Positions 12,106-19,049 of a stretch of 42,734 nucleotides of DNA are shown here, piece after piece. Made by a program: the position numbers and the translations under genes. Position 1 is the stretch's first letter. The number at the start of each line of letters is the position of its first letter. The stretch lies in the IMG/VR virus record IMGVR_UViG_3300028666_000009, positions 1 to 42,734 of that record, one strand, 5' to 3'. This DNA is from a virus. The notes beneath the pieces were generated by a model. That model did not search any database, had not been told where the DNA came from, and was given only the letters and a program-made list of their open reading frames with translations.

Positions 12106-13488
12106 ATGAATACGCAAATAGATGAAGCTGGTCGGACATTTTTAGCTAACAGATTGTTAAGCATATCCAATGCGGAACGATTAGGAGTTTATTCAAGTGG
12201 AGGTGAAATAGCATGGCCTTTTTACCGAAATGGGAAAGTTGTACGATGGAAATATAGAAATCTGGAGGATAAAAAAAAGCAACGATTTAACATTATTGAT
12301 GACCCTGCTTTCATAATGCCCTTTTGGAATCAAAGAAACACCCCTACAATCGATCATCTAATCATAACCGAGGGAGAGTTTGATTGCATGGCGATAACTC
12401 AACTGGGGCCGTTTAATTGCGTTTCTCTTCCAAATGGGGCGAGTGCTGCCAAAAAAGCCATCACCGAAAACTACGAATACCTTCAACAATTTGAGGTTAT
12501 TTATATCGCTTTCGATATGGATGAACCAGGTAACAAAGCAGCAATGCAGGCAATGGCAATGCTTCCACCTGCTAAATATCGGCGTATTCATTTTCCTAGG
12601 AAAGATGCTAATGAATGGATAATTAAAGACGCACCTAATGCCGACGATCTCCTCGACCTCATGCGGAATGCCGAACGCATCAACAGCGAAACCTTTCTTC
12701 CTATGTCACATGTCCCTCCAGAGTTTTTCGAAGAAATCCCTTTAGGTCAACCAACAGGATGGCATCGGTTAAATCAAATTCTTGGCGGTCTTCGTCTCGG
12801 TGAAGTTACAGTCATCAGTGCCGACACCGGAGCCGGAAAATCAACATTTTGCATTAACCTCATGTATAACCTAGCAGGTCAAAAAATTCCCGTCTGGATA
12901 AATTCCTATGAAATGCATTACTTCTCAGTCCTTCGTAAATTCGCATCTATAGCCCTACGTGCTCCTCTAAAAAATGCCTCTTTTACCCCAGAACAACGTA
13001 AATATTTTGATAATTTTACCCGAAACCATAGCGTCTATGTTAACAAAGCTAATGCAAAGACCGATCTAAAAACCCTTAGACATCAAATCGAGCAAGCAGC
13101 TCTTGCCTATGAAGTTCCTTTTATCCTCCTAGATCACCTTGATTACATCCATTCTGCCGGGGCTAAGTCAACTACCTTAGAAAACATTGATGACGCAATA
13201 CGTGAGATTCATACCCTGGCACTAGAATATAACGTTCACATTCTTCTCGTTGCTCATCCTATCAAAACGCCATCGAATCAGGAATTAACAATGTCGGACA
13301 TCAAAGGATCATCGGCAATAAAACAATATGCAGACAACATCCTCATTTTAAACCGTATGGATAGAATTGATCCTAGGCAAATAAATATTTTGAAGGTATC
13401 TGTATGTAAAAACCGTATGCTCGGCCATGAAGGTTCCTTCTTGTTAAATTATATGAAGGATTATGATTGTTATATGGAAAGTTTTTAG
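12106..13488 (+). CDS. Toprim-RecA fold DNA helicase (gp4/DnaB-like)
   Basis: A T7 gp4-like replicative helicase with a Toprim domain but no N-terminal zinc finger. The Toprim part spans ~residues 80-190, with TEGEFDCMA and FDMDEPGNKAA supplying the Glu and DxD metal ligands. The RecA-like motor begins near residue 230 (TGWHRLNQILGGLRLGEV) with Walker A SADTGAGKST, then WINSYEMH, Walker B FILLDHLDYI and VAHP, the DnaB/gp4 order. I start at ATG 12106 (460 aa); a GTG at 12079 would add nine residues overlapping the upstream gene and cannot be excluded. Lacking the zinc domain, it probably does not prime by itself. Confidence 0.88.
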   Translation: MNTQIDEAGRTFLANRLLSISNAERLGVYSSGGEIAWPFYRNGKVVRWKYRNLEDKKKQRFNIIDDPAFIMPFWNQRNTPTIDHLIITEGEFDCMAITQLGPFNCVSLPNGASAAKKAITENYEYLQQFEVIYIAFDMDEPGNKAAMQAMAMLPPAKYRRIHFPRKDANEWIIKDAPNADDLLDLMRNAERINSETFLPMSHVPPEFFEEIPLGQPTGWHRLNQILGGLRLGEVTVISADTGAGKSTFCINLMYNLAGQKIPVWINSYEMHYFSVLRKFASIALRAPLKNASFTPEQRKYFDNFTRNHSVYVNKANAKTDLKTLRHQIEQAALAYEVPFILLDHLDYIHSAGAKSTTLENIDDAIREIHTLALEYNVHILLVAHPIKTPSNQELTMSDIKGSSAIKQYADNILILNRMDRIDPRQINILKVSVCKNRMLGHEGSFLLNYMKDYDCYMESF

Positions 13489-13548
13489 GTAAAAATGTTT
13501 GCACTGAATCAATTTTTATGATAAGATTAAGATAAACAAAGGTAAACC

Positions 13549-13578
13549 ATGGAAAACCTATTGGAAACAGAAAGTTAA
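13549..13578 (+). CDS. Nine-residue leader peptide
   Basis: ATG at 13549 (AAAGGT upstream) encodes MENLLETES and its TAA overlaps the next ATG (TAATG). It may only serve to bring ribosomes to the start at 13578, which has no Shine-Dalgarno of its own, or be a remnant start of a fused frame. Weak evidence. Confidence 0.35.
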   Translation: MENLLETES

Positions 13579-13745
13579 TGAGTCTCGAAAAAGCGATAAA
13601 GTCCGGGAAAGAACACCGTAAGCCTTATCATCGTTCTAAGGCTTTTGATCCATCATGTCGCAATGGTACATGCCCGGCTTGCCTAGAAGATAAGACTCAT
13701 AAAAACCGAAAACGTCTACTTAAAGCAACGGAGGAACATGATTAA
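13578..13745 (+). CDS. Small Cys-containing, zinc-ribbon-like protein
   Basis: A 55-aa basic peptide: MSLEKAIKSGKEHRKPYHRS, then SCRNGTCPACLEDKTHKNRK. The C-x4-C-x2-C group with nearby His could bind one zinc. Basic residues suggest nucleic-acid contact. Start in a TAATG overlap with the nine-residue leader; stop overlaps the next gene by 8 bases. A common small phage type near RusA and replication genes; function unknown. Confidence 0.68.
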   Translation: MSLEKAIKSGKEHRKPYHRSKAFDPSCRNGTCPACLEDKTHKNRKRLLKATEEHD

Positions 13746-14079
13746 AATAATATCTTACAAACACCTGGATAAAGGCGCACTCCAGGGATCAGCATGTTGC
13801 GAGATCGTCAAATGGCACCTGCAAATTAATGATATCGCTATCTTTCAGAGCGGAGGACGCCGGTGGATTACCCTACCATCCCGAAAAATCGAGCGCGAAG
13901 GGGAAAAAATTGCCTACTTCCCTCATATCCGCTGGACTGACCGCGACATTGATAATCGCTTCCAGGCAACATTTTTCGCAGCCCTTGACGAATGGAAGGC
14001 GCAAAACCCAGAGATTGCCAACCCTTACGCTGGTGCACCTCCCGCAAATCCTGAGCATAATGAAGGACTACCCTTTTAA
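13738..14079 (+). CDS. Hypothetical protein with PSR motif, 113 aa
   Basis: MIKIISYKHLDKGALQGSAC..., with the core IAIFQSGGRRWITLPSRKIE and a C-terminal helix FQATFFAALDEWKAQ and Pro-rich tail. The 'G.rW..LPSR' strand pattern resembles phage proteins distantly like SpoVG, which bind nucleic acid, but I cannot confirm this. GGAGG stands before the ATG. It lies between the zinc-ribbon peptide and RusA, so a role in replication or recombination is likely. Confidence 0.7.
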   Translation: MIKIISYKHLDKGALQGSACCEIVKWHLQINDIAIFQSGGRRWITLPSRKIEREGEKIAYFPHIRWTDRDIDNRFQATFFAALDEWKAQNPEIANPYAGAPPANPEHNEGLPF

Positions 14080-14267
14080 TGGAAACGCGGGAAATGTCTA
14101 TCATTGAAGAACAGATTCAATCTGAGCTTGCCACCATCTATAGAAAATATATAAATATGCATAGCACAGAACTTATTCTTGCTCTCGAATATTGCCTGCG
14201 CTGTGCAAAGCTAAAAAAAATGAAAGGATTAGTCCCTATACCTTTACTTACGGTACAAGGCGAATGA
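14079..14267 (+). CDS. Hypothetical helical protein, 62 aa
   Basis: METREMSIIEEQIQSELATI... mostly helical, with two Cys (YCLRCAKLKK). The start is in a TAATG overlap; MSIIEEQ at 14094 is an alternative start. The stop overlaps rusA. Function unknown. Confidence 0.6.
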   Translation: METREMSIIEEQIQSELATIYRKYINMHSTELILALEYCLRCAKLKKMKGLVPIPLLTVQGE

Positions 14268-14638
14268 TTGAATGGATTCTTCCCCTCAAGATCTATAGCC
14301 CGAACCGCCGGGAACACTGGGGGTCAGCATATGCACGAAAAAGGCACAATAACGGCCTTCTAATGTTAAACTGGACGAATACCTTCCCACACCCCTCTCC
14401 CCCTTGCGTTGTTCGGCTAGAGCGCTTCTATCAAAGCGACTATAGAAAAATGGACAGTGACGAAAACCTACGCATGGCATTTAAAGGGATCAAAGACAAA
14501 ATCGCTGATCTCATCATCCCCGGCATGAGGCCGGGAATGGCGGACGAAGGCCACGGCATCAGCTGGGAATTCACTCAAACGAAAACGCCTCTTAAAGGGG
14601 TACGTATCACCATCCGGGAAGAAGGCGAAAATGCATAA
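14264..14638 (+). CDS. rusA: RusA-like Holliday-junction resolvase
   Basis: A 124-aa protein starting MIEWILPLKIYSPNRREHW, full length for RusA (E. coli ~120 aa). Family features: N-terminal strand and P-N-x-R-E-H-W, the basic YRKMDSDENLRMAFKGIKDKI helix with the Asp residues expected for metal binding (the 'D.DN' region of RusA), and AD-x-GHGI followed by WEFTQ, matching the canonical 'GvI.DD...W...q' segment. It resolves four-way junctions made by recombination or replication, which prepares DNA for packaging. Start at ATG 14264 (ATGA overlap); the longer frame from 14192 overlaps the previous gene. Confidence 0.85.
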   Translation: MIEWILPLKIYSPNRREHWGSAYARKRHNNGLLMLNWTNTFPHPSPPCVVRLERFYQSDYRKMDSDENLRMAFKGIKDKIADLIIPGMRPGMADEGHGISWEFTQTKTPLKGVRITIREEGENA

Positions 14639-14741
14639 TTCACTAAACATAGTCTTGTCATTCGATCCCATCTCCCTCTTTCTGACAGTCACCCTATTCC
14701 TCCTTGCCTATATGCTAATAAAAATCCTCGATATGCAATAA
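14631..14741 (+). CDS. Tiny single-pass membrane protein
   Basis: A 36-aa peptide (MHNSLNIVLSFDPISLFLTV, then TLFLLAYMLIKILDMQ) with one membrane span of about 20 residues. AAGG lies upstream and the ATG is inside the end of rusA. Small membrane peptides of this kind may help lysis or membrane attachment; no function assigned. Confidence 0.55.
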   Translation: MHNSLNIVLSFDPISLFLTVTLFLLAYMLIKILDMQ

Positions 14742-14744
14742 AAC

Positions 14745-14774
14745 TTTACACAAAAAACCCGTTCATGCTATACT
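14745..14774 (+). promoter_or_regulatory. Sigma70 promoter for the 14797-15749 operon
   Basis: TTTACA (14745-14750), 18-bp spacer, TATACT (14769-14774); the start point would be ~14781, some 16 bases before the AAAGGACG ribosome site of the gene at 14797. Confidence 0.7.
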
Positions 14775-14796
14775 CAGAACAAAAAAAGGACGAAAA

Positions 14797-14955
14797 ATGG
14801 TTGACCGGAAAGGCAAGAAAAAGAAAGTAGAAAAAGTGATGTCCGAATTCAAGCATAGTACCCTTCATTCCGGGAGTAAAAAAGGCCCAGTAGTCACTAA
14901 TCCTAAACAGGGAATCGCAATAGCTTTATCCGAAGCCCGCAAAGGAAAAAAATGA
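14797..14955 (+). CDS. DUF6496-like small basic protein
   Basis: A 52-aa Lys-rich protein. After a basic head (MVDRKGKKKKVEKVMSEFKH) it reads STLHSGSKKGPVVTNPKQGI and AIALSEARKGKK, the conserved pattern '(K/R)VM.E(F/Y)KHG.L.SG...G..V...KQAIAI.LSEARK' of the DUF6496 family, found widely in bacteria, phages and giant viruses. Function unknown; the charge suggests nucleic-acid binding. AAAGGACG precedes the ATG and it heads the operon with the GroES-like gene, overlapped by ATGA. Confidence 0.82.
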   Translation: MVDRKGKKKKVEKVMSEFKHSTLHSGSKKGPVVTNPKQGIAIALSEARKGKK

Positions 14956-15209
14956 AATATCTACCGACACCGAAAACCATCCTCGTTAAATACCTTCCCC
15001 CCGAACAAAAAATTGGTATCCTAATAGTTCCATGCCGGGATAACAAAAAAATAATCGGTGAAGTCATCGCCATCGGTGAATCTTTCCCCTTCACCCTCCA
15101 CATCGGGCAAAAATTGATGTTTTATTCTTACAGCACCCAACTGGACGAAAAGGAAGGCATTTTCGCCCTAGAGGAAGATAACATTCTATGCCTAATCAAT
15201 GAGGAATGA
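14952..15209 (+). CDS. GroES-like co-chaperonin (Cpn10)
   Basis: An 85-aa protein with the Cpn10 layout: PTPKTILVKYLPPEQKIGIL (strand 1 and the shortened mobile loop), IVP as the hydrophobic loop end, then IIGEVIAIGE (the GxVxAVGxG strand of GroES), LHIGQKLMFYSYS (the 'vkvGD.vlf..y' strand) and EEDNILCLI (the 'es.ilaii' strand). The mobile loop is short and carries IGILIVP in place of GGIVL, as in phage co-chaperonins such as T4 gp31 that adapt host GroEL to fold capsid proteins. No GroEL is present, so it would have to work with the host's. The substrate may be the coat protein; that is inference. Confidence 0.8.
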   Translation: MKYLPTPKTILVKYLPPEQKIGILIVPCRDNKKIIGEVIAIGESFPFTLHIGQKLMFYSYSTQLDEKEGIFALEEDNILCLINEE

Positions 15210-15377
15210 ATGAAAGCCTTAGCTATTGTAACCATCATCGCCCTACTCACCGCTTGCACTTATAATATTTCAATGGCACATACCGAAGGCACCGCAACCG
15301 ATACCATCGACGATACAACCTCTCAGCAACCTAACATTAGCCCAACAATAACAGCATTACCCGGAGCGCCTCTATGA
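15210..15377 (+). CDS. Small phage lipoprotein
   Basis: A 55-aa protein with a signal peptide and lipobox: MKALAIVTIIALLTAC, with cleavage before Cys16 (LTA-C). The mature part, CTYNISMAHTEGTATDTIDD, then TTSQQPNISPTITALPGAPL, is short, polar and without Cys. It would be lipid-anchored in the envelope. Such lipoproteins may block superinfection or act as small spanin-like parts in lysis; neither can be told from sequence. Linked by overlap to the GroES-like gene and to the gene at 15374. Confidence 0.75.
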   Translation: MKALAIVTIIALLTACTYNISMAHTEGTATDTIDDTTSQQPNISPTITALPGAPL

Positions 15378-15577
15378 AATGTCAATGTCATGAAAAATTA
15401 TGCGAAGAAAAAGTTAATCAACACTTCGAAGACTTCATCGACCGCCTCGCCGTACTAGTCGAATCGGTAGGTGATAACATCGAAGAAGAAAACCTAAGCT
15501 TCGCCTCGTTCCAACTCGGAAAAATCCATCAAATCCTTTGTGACCTAAAACAACAAGATGAGAAAGACTATGTATAA
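15374..15577 (+). CDS. Hypothetical helical protein, 67 aa
   Basis: MKCQCHEKLCEEKVNQHFED... Two or three helices, with an N-terminal Cys-rich head (CQCHEKLC) that could bind a metal. The start overlaps the lipoprotein stop (ATGA). Function unknown. Confidence 0.6.
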   Translation: MKCQCHEKLCEEKVNQHFEDFIDRLAVLVESVGDNIEEENLSFASFQLGKIHQILCDLKQQDEKDYV

Positions 15578-15749
15578 TGAACTAAAAGAACTATTCGACA
15601 CCGCCCAACACGCTAACCTTCTCGGCGTACTCAATACCATCGCCCAACTAGCCGCCGCATTAGAGGGCGCAGTAGGCGGGAACCCCGATAAACTCAATAA
15701 AGCCCTTGATTTGATCAAAGAGCTTATTGATAATCATAAGAAGCAGTAG
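15558..15749 (+). CDS. Hypothetical helical protein, 63 aa
   Basis: MRKTMYNELKELFDTAQHAN..., ending in ALDLIKELIDNHKKQ. All-helical with Ala-rich centre (LAAALEGAVGG). MYNELKE at 15570 is an equally good start. It is the last gene before the intrinsic terminator at 15781. Function unknown. Confidence 0.6.
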   Translation: MRKTMYNELKELFDTAQHANLLGVLNTIAQLAAALEGAVGGNPDKLNKALDLIKELIDNHKKQ

Positions 15750-15780
15750 TAATCACTCCCGGTAAGTTACCCCGGGGAAA

Positions 15781-15808
15781 GAGAGGGGTTTAGCCCCCCT
15801 CTCCTTTT
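15781..15808. terminator. Intrinsic terminator between convergent genes
   Basis: GAGAGGGG/CCCCTCTC (8 bp, 7-nt loop) followed by CTTTT, closing the plus-strand operon. The stem contains the last codons and TAA of the minus-strand gene at 15790, so the two converge on it. Confidence 0.8.
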
Positions 15809-15933
15809 GCAATCTCTATCGCCTGCTCTAGCCTCTCAAAAGACATAAAAAGATACTCAACAAAATCATCAATCGGTATCTCCCAAAATTCCTCTCGAAT
15901 CTCAAGTATCTCTTTTAAATGCCTCTTTTCCAT
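15790..15933 (-). CDS. Hypothetical protein, 47 aa
   Basis: MEKRHLKEILEIREEFWEIP..., a small acidic helical protein ending ERLEQAIEIAKGEGG. It starts two bases after the stop of the gene upstream (AAAGAA before the ATG is a weak ribosome site) and its end lies in the terminator stem. Function unknown. Confidence 0.55.
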   Translation of the reverse strand: MEKRHLKEILEIREEFWEIPIDDFVEYLFMSFERLEQAIEIAKGEGG

Positions 15934-15935
15934 TT

Positions 15936-16181
15936 TTATTCTTTCCATTTCCACCCCACAGCAGGCATTATGTCCTCTAAATCCTTCGTCCTCGAAATAG
16001 TATATGGTTTTATCTCGCTTAAGCTTACATCACCCAGCTCTGTCTCATCACCCATCACCAACGCCCTAACAATATCATCACTAAATTTATCATCGGTGAT
16101 GTAGTATTCCCAATAGTTTCTCAATATCCAATGCTCTAAAACATTGATAACATCCCCATATTCATTTTGCATTTGTCTCAT
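15936..16181 (-). CDS. Hypothetical protein, 81 aa
   Basis: MRQMQNEYGDVINVLEHWIL..., with AAGGAG eight bases before the ATG. Helical N-terminus then beta/polar region (KPYTISRTKDLEDIMPAVGW). Transcribed from the promoter at 16286. Possible regulator or anti-host factor by position only; no family recognised. Confidence 0.62.
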   Translation of the reverse strand: MRQMQNEYGDVINVLEHWILRNYWEYYITDDKFSDDIVRALVMGDETELGDVSLSEIKPYTISRTKDLEDIMPAVGWKWKE

Positions 16182-16285
16182 GCGAGCTTTCTCCTTAAAT
16201 TGTTGTTAATCGTTTGTTAAAAACTTTACGTATCCACAACCCGATATATGTTCACTCAGATCATCATCTACGCCTCATAACACCA

Positions 16286-16314
16286 TGCTATCAAATGCTA
16301 ACACTTTTACGCAA
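16286..16314 (-). promoter_or_regulatory. Minus-strand promoter with the conserved 18-bp motif
   Basis: TTGCGT (16309-16314), 17 bp, ATAGCA (16286-16291) on the minus strand; the 18-bp string 16297-16314 is identical to 9601-9618 at the early leftward promoter. The -10 is poorer here, so this promoter may be weaker or need activation. The leader 16182-16285 holds no other signal I can see. Confidence 0.6.
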
Positions 16315-16362
16315 TAGTAGAAATTACTTTATCCCAAATGACTAACGTGCAACAATCAAAGC

Positions 16363-16563
16363 ATGAACGCACAAACACCCTCGATCATCACCATCATCCT
16401 AAAAGATGAGTCCCGCACCATCAGACAAAAACACCTCGTCTACGAGACCTATTGTGCTCACCCTAACGAACCGATAATCAAAGACTTAATCGAAGAAACA
16501 AAGAAAAACTTTGATGGTGATCCTACTGACATCACTATTCGCATTGCTTTTGAGGTGCTATAA
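16363..16563 (+). CDS. Hypothetical protein, 66 aa, before the terminase genes
   Basis: MNAQTPSIITIILKDESRTI..., an alpha/beta protein. No Shine-Dalgarno is visible (AATCAAAGC before ATG), so it may be leaderless or weakly translated. Its stop overlaps the start of the small terminase (TAATG). Function unknown. Confidence 0.6.
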   Translation: MNAQTPSIITIILKDESRTIRQKHLVYETYCAHPNEPIIKDLIEETKKNFDGDPTDITIRIAFEVL

Positions 16564-17018
16564 TGCCCGGCGGTCGCCCCCGCACTTCCACACCCCCGCC
16601 CGACGAATGCGAGGCACTCGGAAAAGAAATGTTAGAATGGGTTGTTGAAAATAAGCCAACACACCTTTCCGAATGGTTTTCCATTCACAAAATGATTACT
16701 TGGAAGGTCTGGGACGCTATGTGCCAGGTAAAAGAATTTCTCCCATACTACGAGGTCGCTCTCTCTCTCGTCGCTAAAAATATCCGTGATGGCGCTATAG
16801 ATAAATCACTCGGACAAAGGTTTATGTCTTTGTATCATAGAGACTTAAAGAGAGAAGAAAGAGAGAAGGTGGAGCACGAACACTCTTTGAAAGCCGGACA
16901 GCAGTCTATCGACCCGGCGACTATTGCTAATACTCTCGCTATCCTGGATCAGGTCACAAAAGCTCAAGAGGCCCGCAAAGCAGCGGACAACAACAGCAAG
17001 ACAGAGTGTAAGTCATAG
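16563..17018 (+). CDS. terS: Putative terminase small subunit
   Basis: A 151-aa protein starting MPGGRPRTSTPPPDE, the Pro/Arg-rich head that is common in small terminases. Next come helices that could form the DNA-binding HTH (MLEWVVENKPTHLSEWFSIH, then ITWKVWDAMCQVKEF) and a long charged coiled-coil helix (FMSLYHRDLKREEREKVEHE) for oligomer formation. It lies directly before the large subunit, though separated by a minus-strand gene. Assigned by position, size and architecture. Confidence 0.7.
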   Translation: MPGGRPRTSTPPPDECEALGKEMLEWVVENKPTHLSEWFSIHKMITWKVWDAMCQVKEFLPYYEVALSLVAKNIRDGAIDKSLGQRFMSLYHRDLKREEREKVEHEHSLKAGQQSIDPATIANTLAILDQVTKAQEARKAADNNSKTECKS

Positions 17019-17170
17019 TGCGTCACAGGCGTCAACATCGCTCCCGGTGGCAACCCCTCATAGCCTTCAATTAAAGATTTTACTGCTTGCAAGACCTCGG
17101 CCTTAGTCGGTGGTATCGCCGATATATCATCGGCTGAAGTGGTATGTGGAGGCTGTGGTATGTGATCCAT
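16964..17170 (-). CDS. Antisense small protein between terS and terL
   Basis: A 68-aa protein, MDHIPQPPHTTSADDISAIP..., with the core VLQAVKSLIEGYEGLPPGAM and THYDLHSVLLLLSAALRAS. It is on the opposite strand and overlaps the 3' end of terS by 55 bases. The Leu-rich C-terminal helix and the conserved-looking 'EGYEGLP..A...vTHYDL.SVLLLLSA' pattern support a real product similar to small phage proteins near packaging genes. AAGGAT lies upstream of the ATG. Function unknown. Confidence 0.6.
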   Translation of the reverse strand: MDHIPQPPHTTSADDISAIPPTKAEVLQAVKSLIEGYEGLPPGAMLTPVTHYDLHSVLLLLSAALRAS

Positions 17171-17212
17171 AAAAGGCTTGATATCCTTAAAAAGTATTGA
17201 TAAATTATTTAC

Positions 17213-18496
17213 ATGATAACAGAGCCGTTCGCCCCGAAGCAACTACAGTTTATTTTTGAATCTGTCCGTAAGTGGAACTTGGCGCATGGATCGGTACGAT
17301 CCGGTAAGACCGTGGCGACCTTGTTCCGCTTCCTTCAAGCCTGCTATGTATGCCCGGACTCGGAAATAGCAATGGTCGGACATAGTAGCGATACAATATA
17401 TAACAACGCCGTGAGGCTAGTCTTTGAAAGCCCTCAATTCGCTCTGTTCCGGCCTCTCTGTACCTGGTCGCCAGGCAAGCGAGTCCTAACCCTGGGCGAT
17501 AAGAAGATCAGCATCCTAGGCGCAAAGGATGAGGGCGCGATAGGAAGCTTTCAAGGTCGAACTCTGTCGCTCTGCTATTGCGATGAGATGACGCTATATC
17601 CTGAGTCGGTGATCAATATGATTGATACTCGGTTAAGCAAATCGCATTCAATGGGTTTCGCGTCGATGAACCCTTCACACCCGAACCATATTATCAAGAA
17701 ATGGATTGATAAGGCCGAGGCTGGGGATCCTAATTACTATAGTTTACATTTCACCCTGGACGACAACCCTTATGTCGATGAGTCCTATAAGCAGCGCATT
17801 CGTGATTCTTTGTCTGGTCTGTTTTACAAGCGCAATTATCTGGGGCTGTGGTGTCTTGCTGAGGGAGCTATTTTTGATTTTTTCGATCCTTCCATTCATG
17901 TTGTTAGCAAGCCTCCTCGTGCTGCTGAGTATTGGGTTGTGGGTCTGGACTATGGTGTTAGCAATGCCTTTGCTGCGGTCCTTTTGGGAGTAAGTACGGG
18001 CAAGTACACGCAGTCCGGGAAATGCCTGTGGGTAGAGAAAGAATACTATTGGGATAGCAAGAAGCAGGGAAGGCAGAAGCTCAATAGTGAGTATGCCGAT
18101 GACTTTATGCGTTTCATTGAGCCCTATGCGATTAGAGGAGTGTACGTCGATCCAAGCGCAGCGGGGATGAAAGAGGAGTTGAGGCGTAGAGGCGTTCACG
18201 TTATCGACGGTAATAATGACGTTCAGTATGGGATCGAGCGGATGACTAGCGAGATGAGCATAGGAAACCTGTTTGTATGCCGGGAGTGTCCTAATCTGAT
18301 CCGGGAGATACAAAACTATGTATGGGATGCGAAGAAGAGTAAAGAGGGCGAGGATGAGCCTGTAAAGAAAGGGGATCACGCTGTGGATGCCCTGCGCTAT
18401 TGCGTTGCCACTCATAAAGTGACGCAATACGATCCATACAAGGACGAGGAGAGGGCGCAAGAATATTTACGCAACAGGTATTGGGTGACGAGATGA
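17213..18496 (+). CDS. terL: Terminase large subunit (PBSX/Terminase_3 type)
   Basis: A 427-aa packaging motor. ATPase: Walker A GSVRSGKT (residues ~26-33), Walker B LSLCYCDEM (~121-129), and coupling motif FASMNPSHP (~148). Nuclease of the RNase H fold: GLDYGVSNA (first Asp, ~244), VYVDPSAAG (second Asp, ~303) and KGDHAVDALRY (third Asp, ~394-404). Complete and normal length. It cuts and pumps DNA into the prohead through the portal encoded at 19050. No ribosome site is visible before the ATG at 17213, so translation may be initiated weakly or by leader structure. The stop overlaps the next start (ATGA). Confidence 0.95.
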   Translation: MITEPFAPKQLQFIFESVRKWNLAHGSVRSGKTVATLFRFLQACYVCPDSEIAMVGHSSDTIYNNAVRLVFESPQFALFRPLCTWSPGKRVLTLGDKKISILGAKDEGAIGSFQGRTLSLCYCDEMTLYPESVINMIDTRLSKSHSMGFASMNPSHPNHIIKKWIDKAEAGDPNYYSLHFTLDDNPYVDESYKQRIRDSLSGLFYKRNYLGLWCLAEGAIFDFFDPSIHVVSKPPRAAEYWVVGLDYGVSNAFAAVLLGVSTGKYTQSGKCLWVEKEYYWDSKKQGRQKLNSEYADDFMRFIEPYAIRGVYVDPSAAGMKEELRRRGVHVIDGNNDVQYGIERMTSEMSIGNLFVCRECPNLIREIQNYVWDAKKSKEGEDEPVKKGDHAVDALRYCVATHKVTQYDPYKDEERAQEYLRNRYWVTR

Positions 18497-18672
18497 TTGA
18501 AGATCTACATAAGTATATTACTGAGGCCCTTAATGAGGCTGACGCTGTTAACTATGCTTGGTTTGTGGATGAGGAATTTGCGAAGTCTATGAATGCGTTA
18601 GACGTAGAGAGGAAAAGGTTATTGAACGAAGCTGTTAAGAAATATGGAAGACCAAAGAGAGAAGATTGTTAA
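18493..18672 (+). CDS. Hypothetical protein, 59 aa
   Basis: MIEDLHKYITEALNEADAVN..., helical and acidic. Coupled to terL by ATGA and overlapping the next gene by 29 bases. Function unknown. Confidence 0.6.
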   Translation: MIEDLHKYITEALNEADAVNYAWFVDEEFAKSMNALDVERKRLLNEAVKKYGRPKREDC

Positions 18673-18997
18673 GGATCACCCGCTATTGTATCCGGAGGGG
18701 ATGACTTTTGAATGTATGGATGGATGGCTAGACATTATCGAAGAGTTATCGGATAAGCTGGAAAGGGAGTTAGAGAAGCTAGAAGTCTGTAAGTGGGGAT
18801 ATAGGACGGCGCATGCCGTTCAGGTTAAGGAGAAGTTCGGAGGGTTACGCTTTTACATGTCTACGGAGACGGAGCATATGAGCCAGCATATCCGGGAAGC
18901 TGAGGACAGGTCGTATGAGACCTGCGAGGTCTGCGGGAAGCCGGGAAAGGTTAAGCCTGCTAAATGGTTAGTGGTTAGATGTGAAGAGCATAGCTGA
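18644..18997 (+). CDS. Conserved phage hypothetical with C-terminal zinc site
   Basis: A 117-aa protein: HPLLYPEGMTFECMDGWLDI, VKEKFGGLRFYMST and a C-terminal CEVCGKPG...C. The 'HP.LY....EC.DGW...I..L', 'VKEKFGGLRFY' and 'S...CE.CG..G' motifs together define a common phage family of unknown function; the two Cys pairs (CEVC and VVRC) could bind zinc. It lies between the packaging genes. Confidence 0.75.
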   Translation: MEDQREKIVKDHPLLYPEGMTFECMDGWLDIIEELSDKLERELEKLEVCKWGYRTAHAVQVKEKFGGLRFYMSTETEHMSQHIREAEDRSYETCEVCGKPGKVKPAKWLVVRCEEHS

Positions 18998-19049
18998 CTT
19001 GTAGTAATAAAATCTTTAGGTTACTCTTTGATTTTACATTAAGGAGCCT

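Noticed and set aside
17744-18460. 238-aa minus-strand reading frame inside terL
   Set aside because: Complete overlap with a well-supported terminase, no ribosome site and no recognisable domain.
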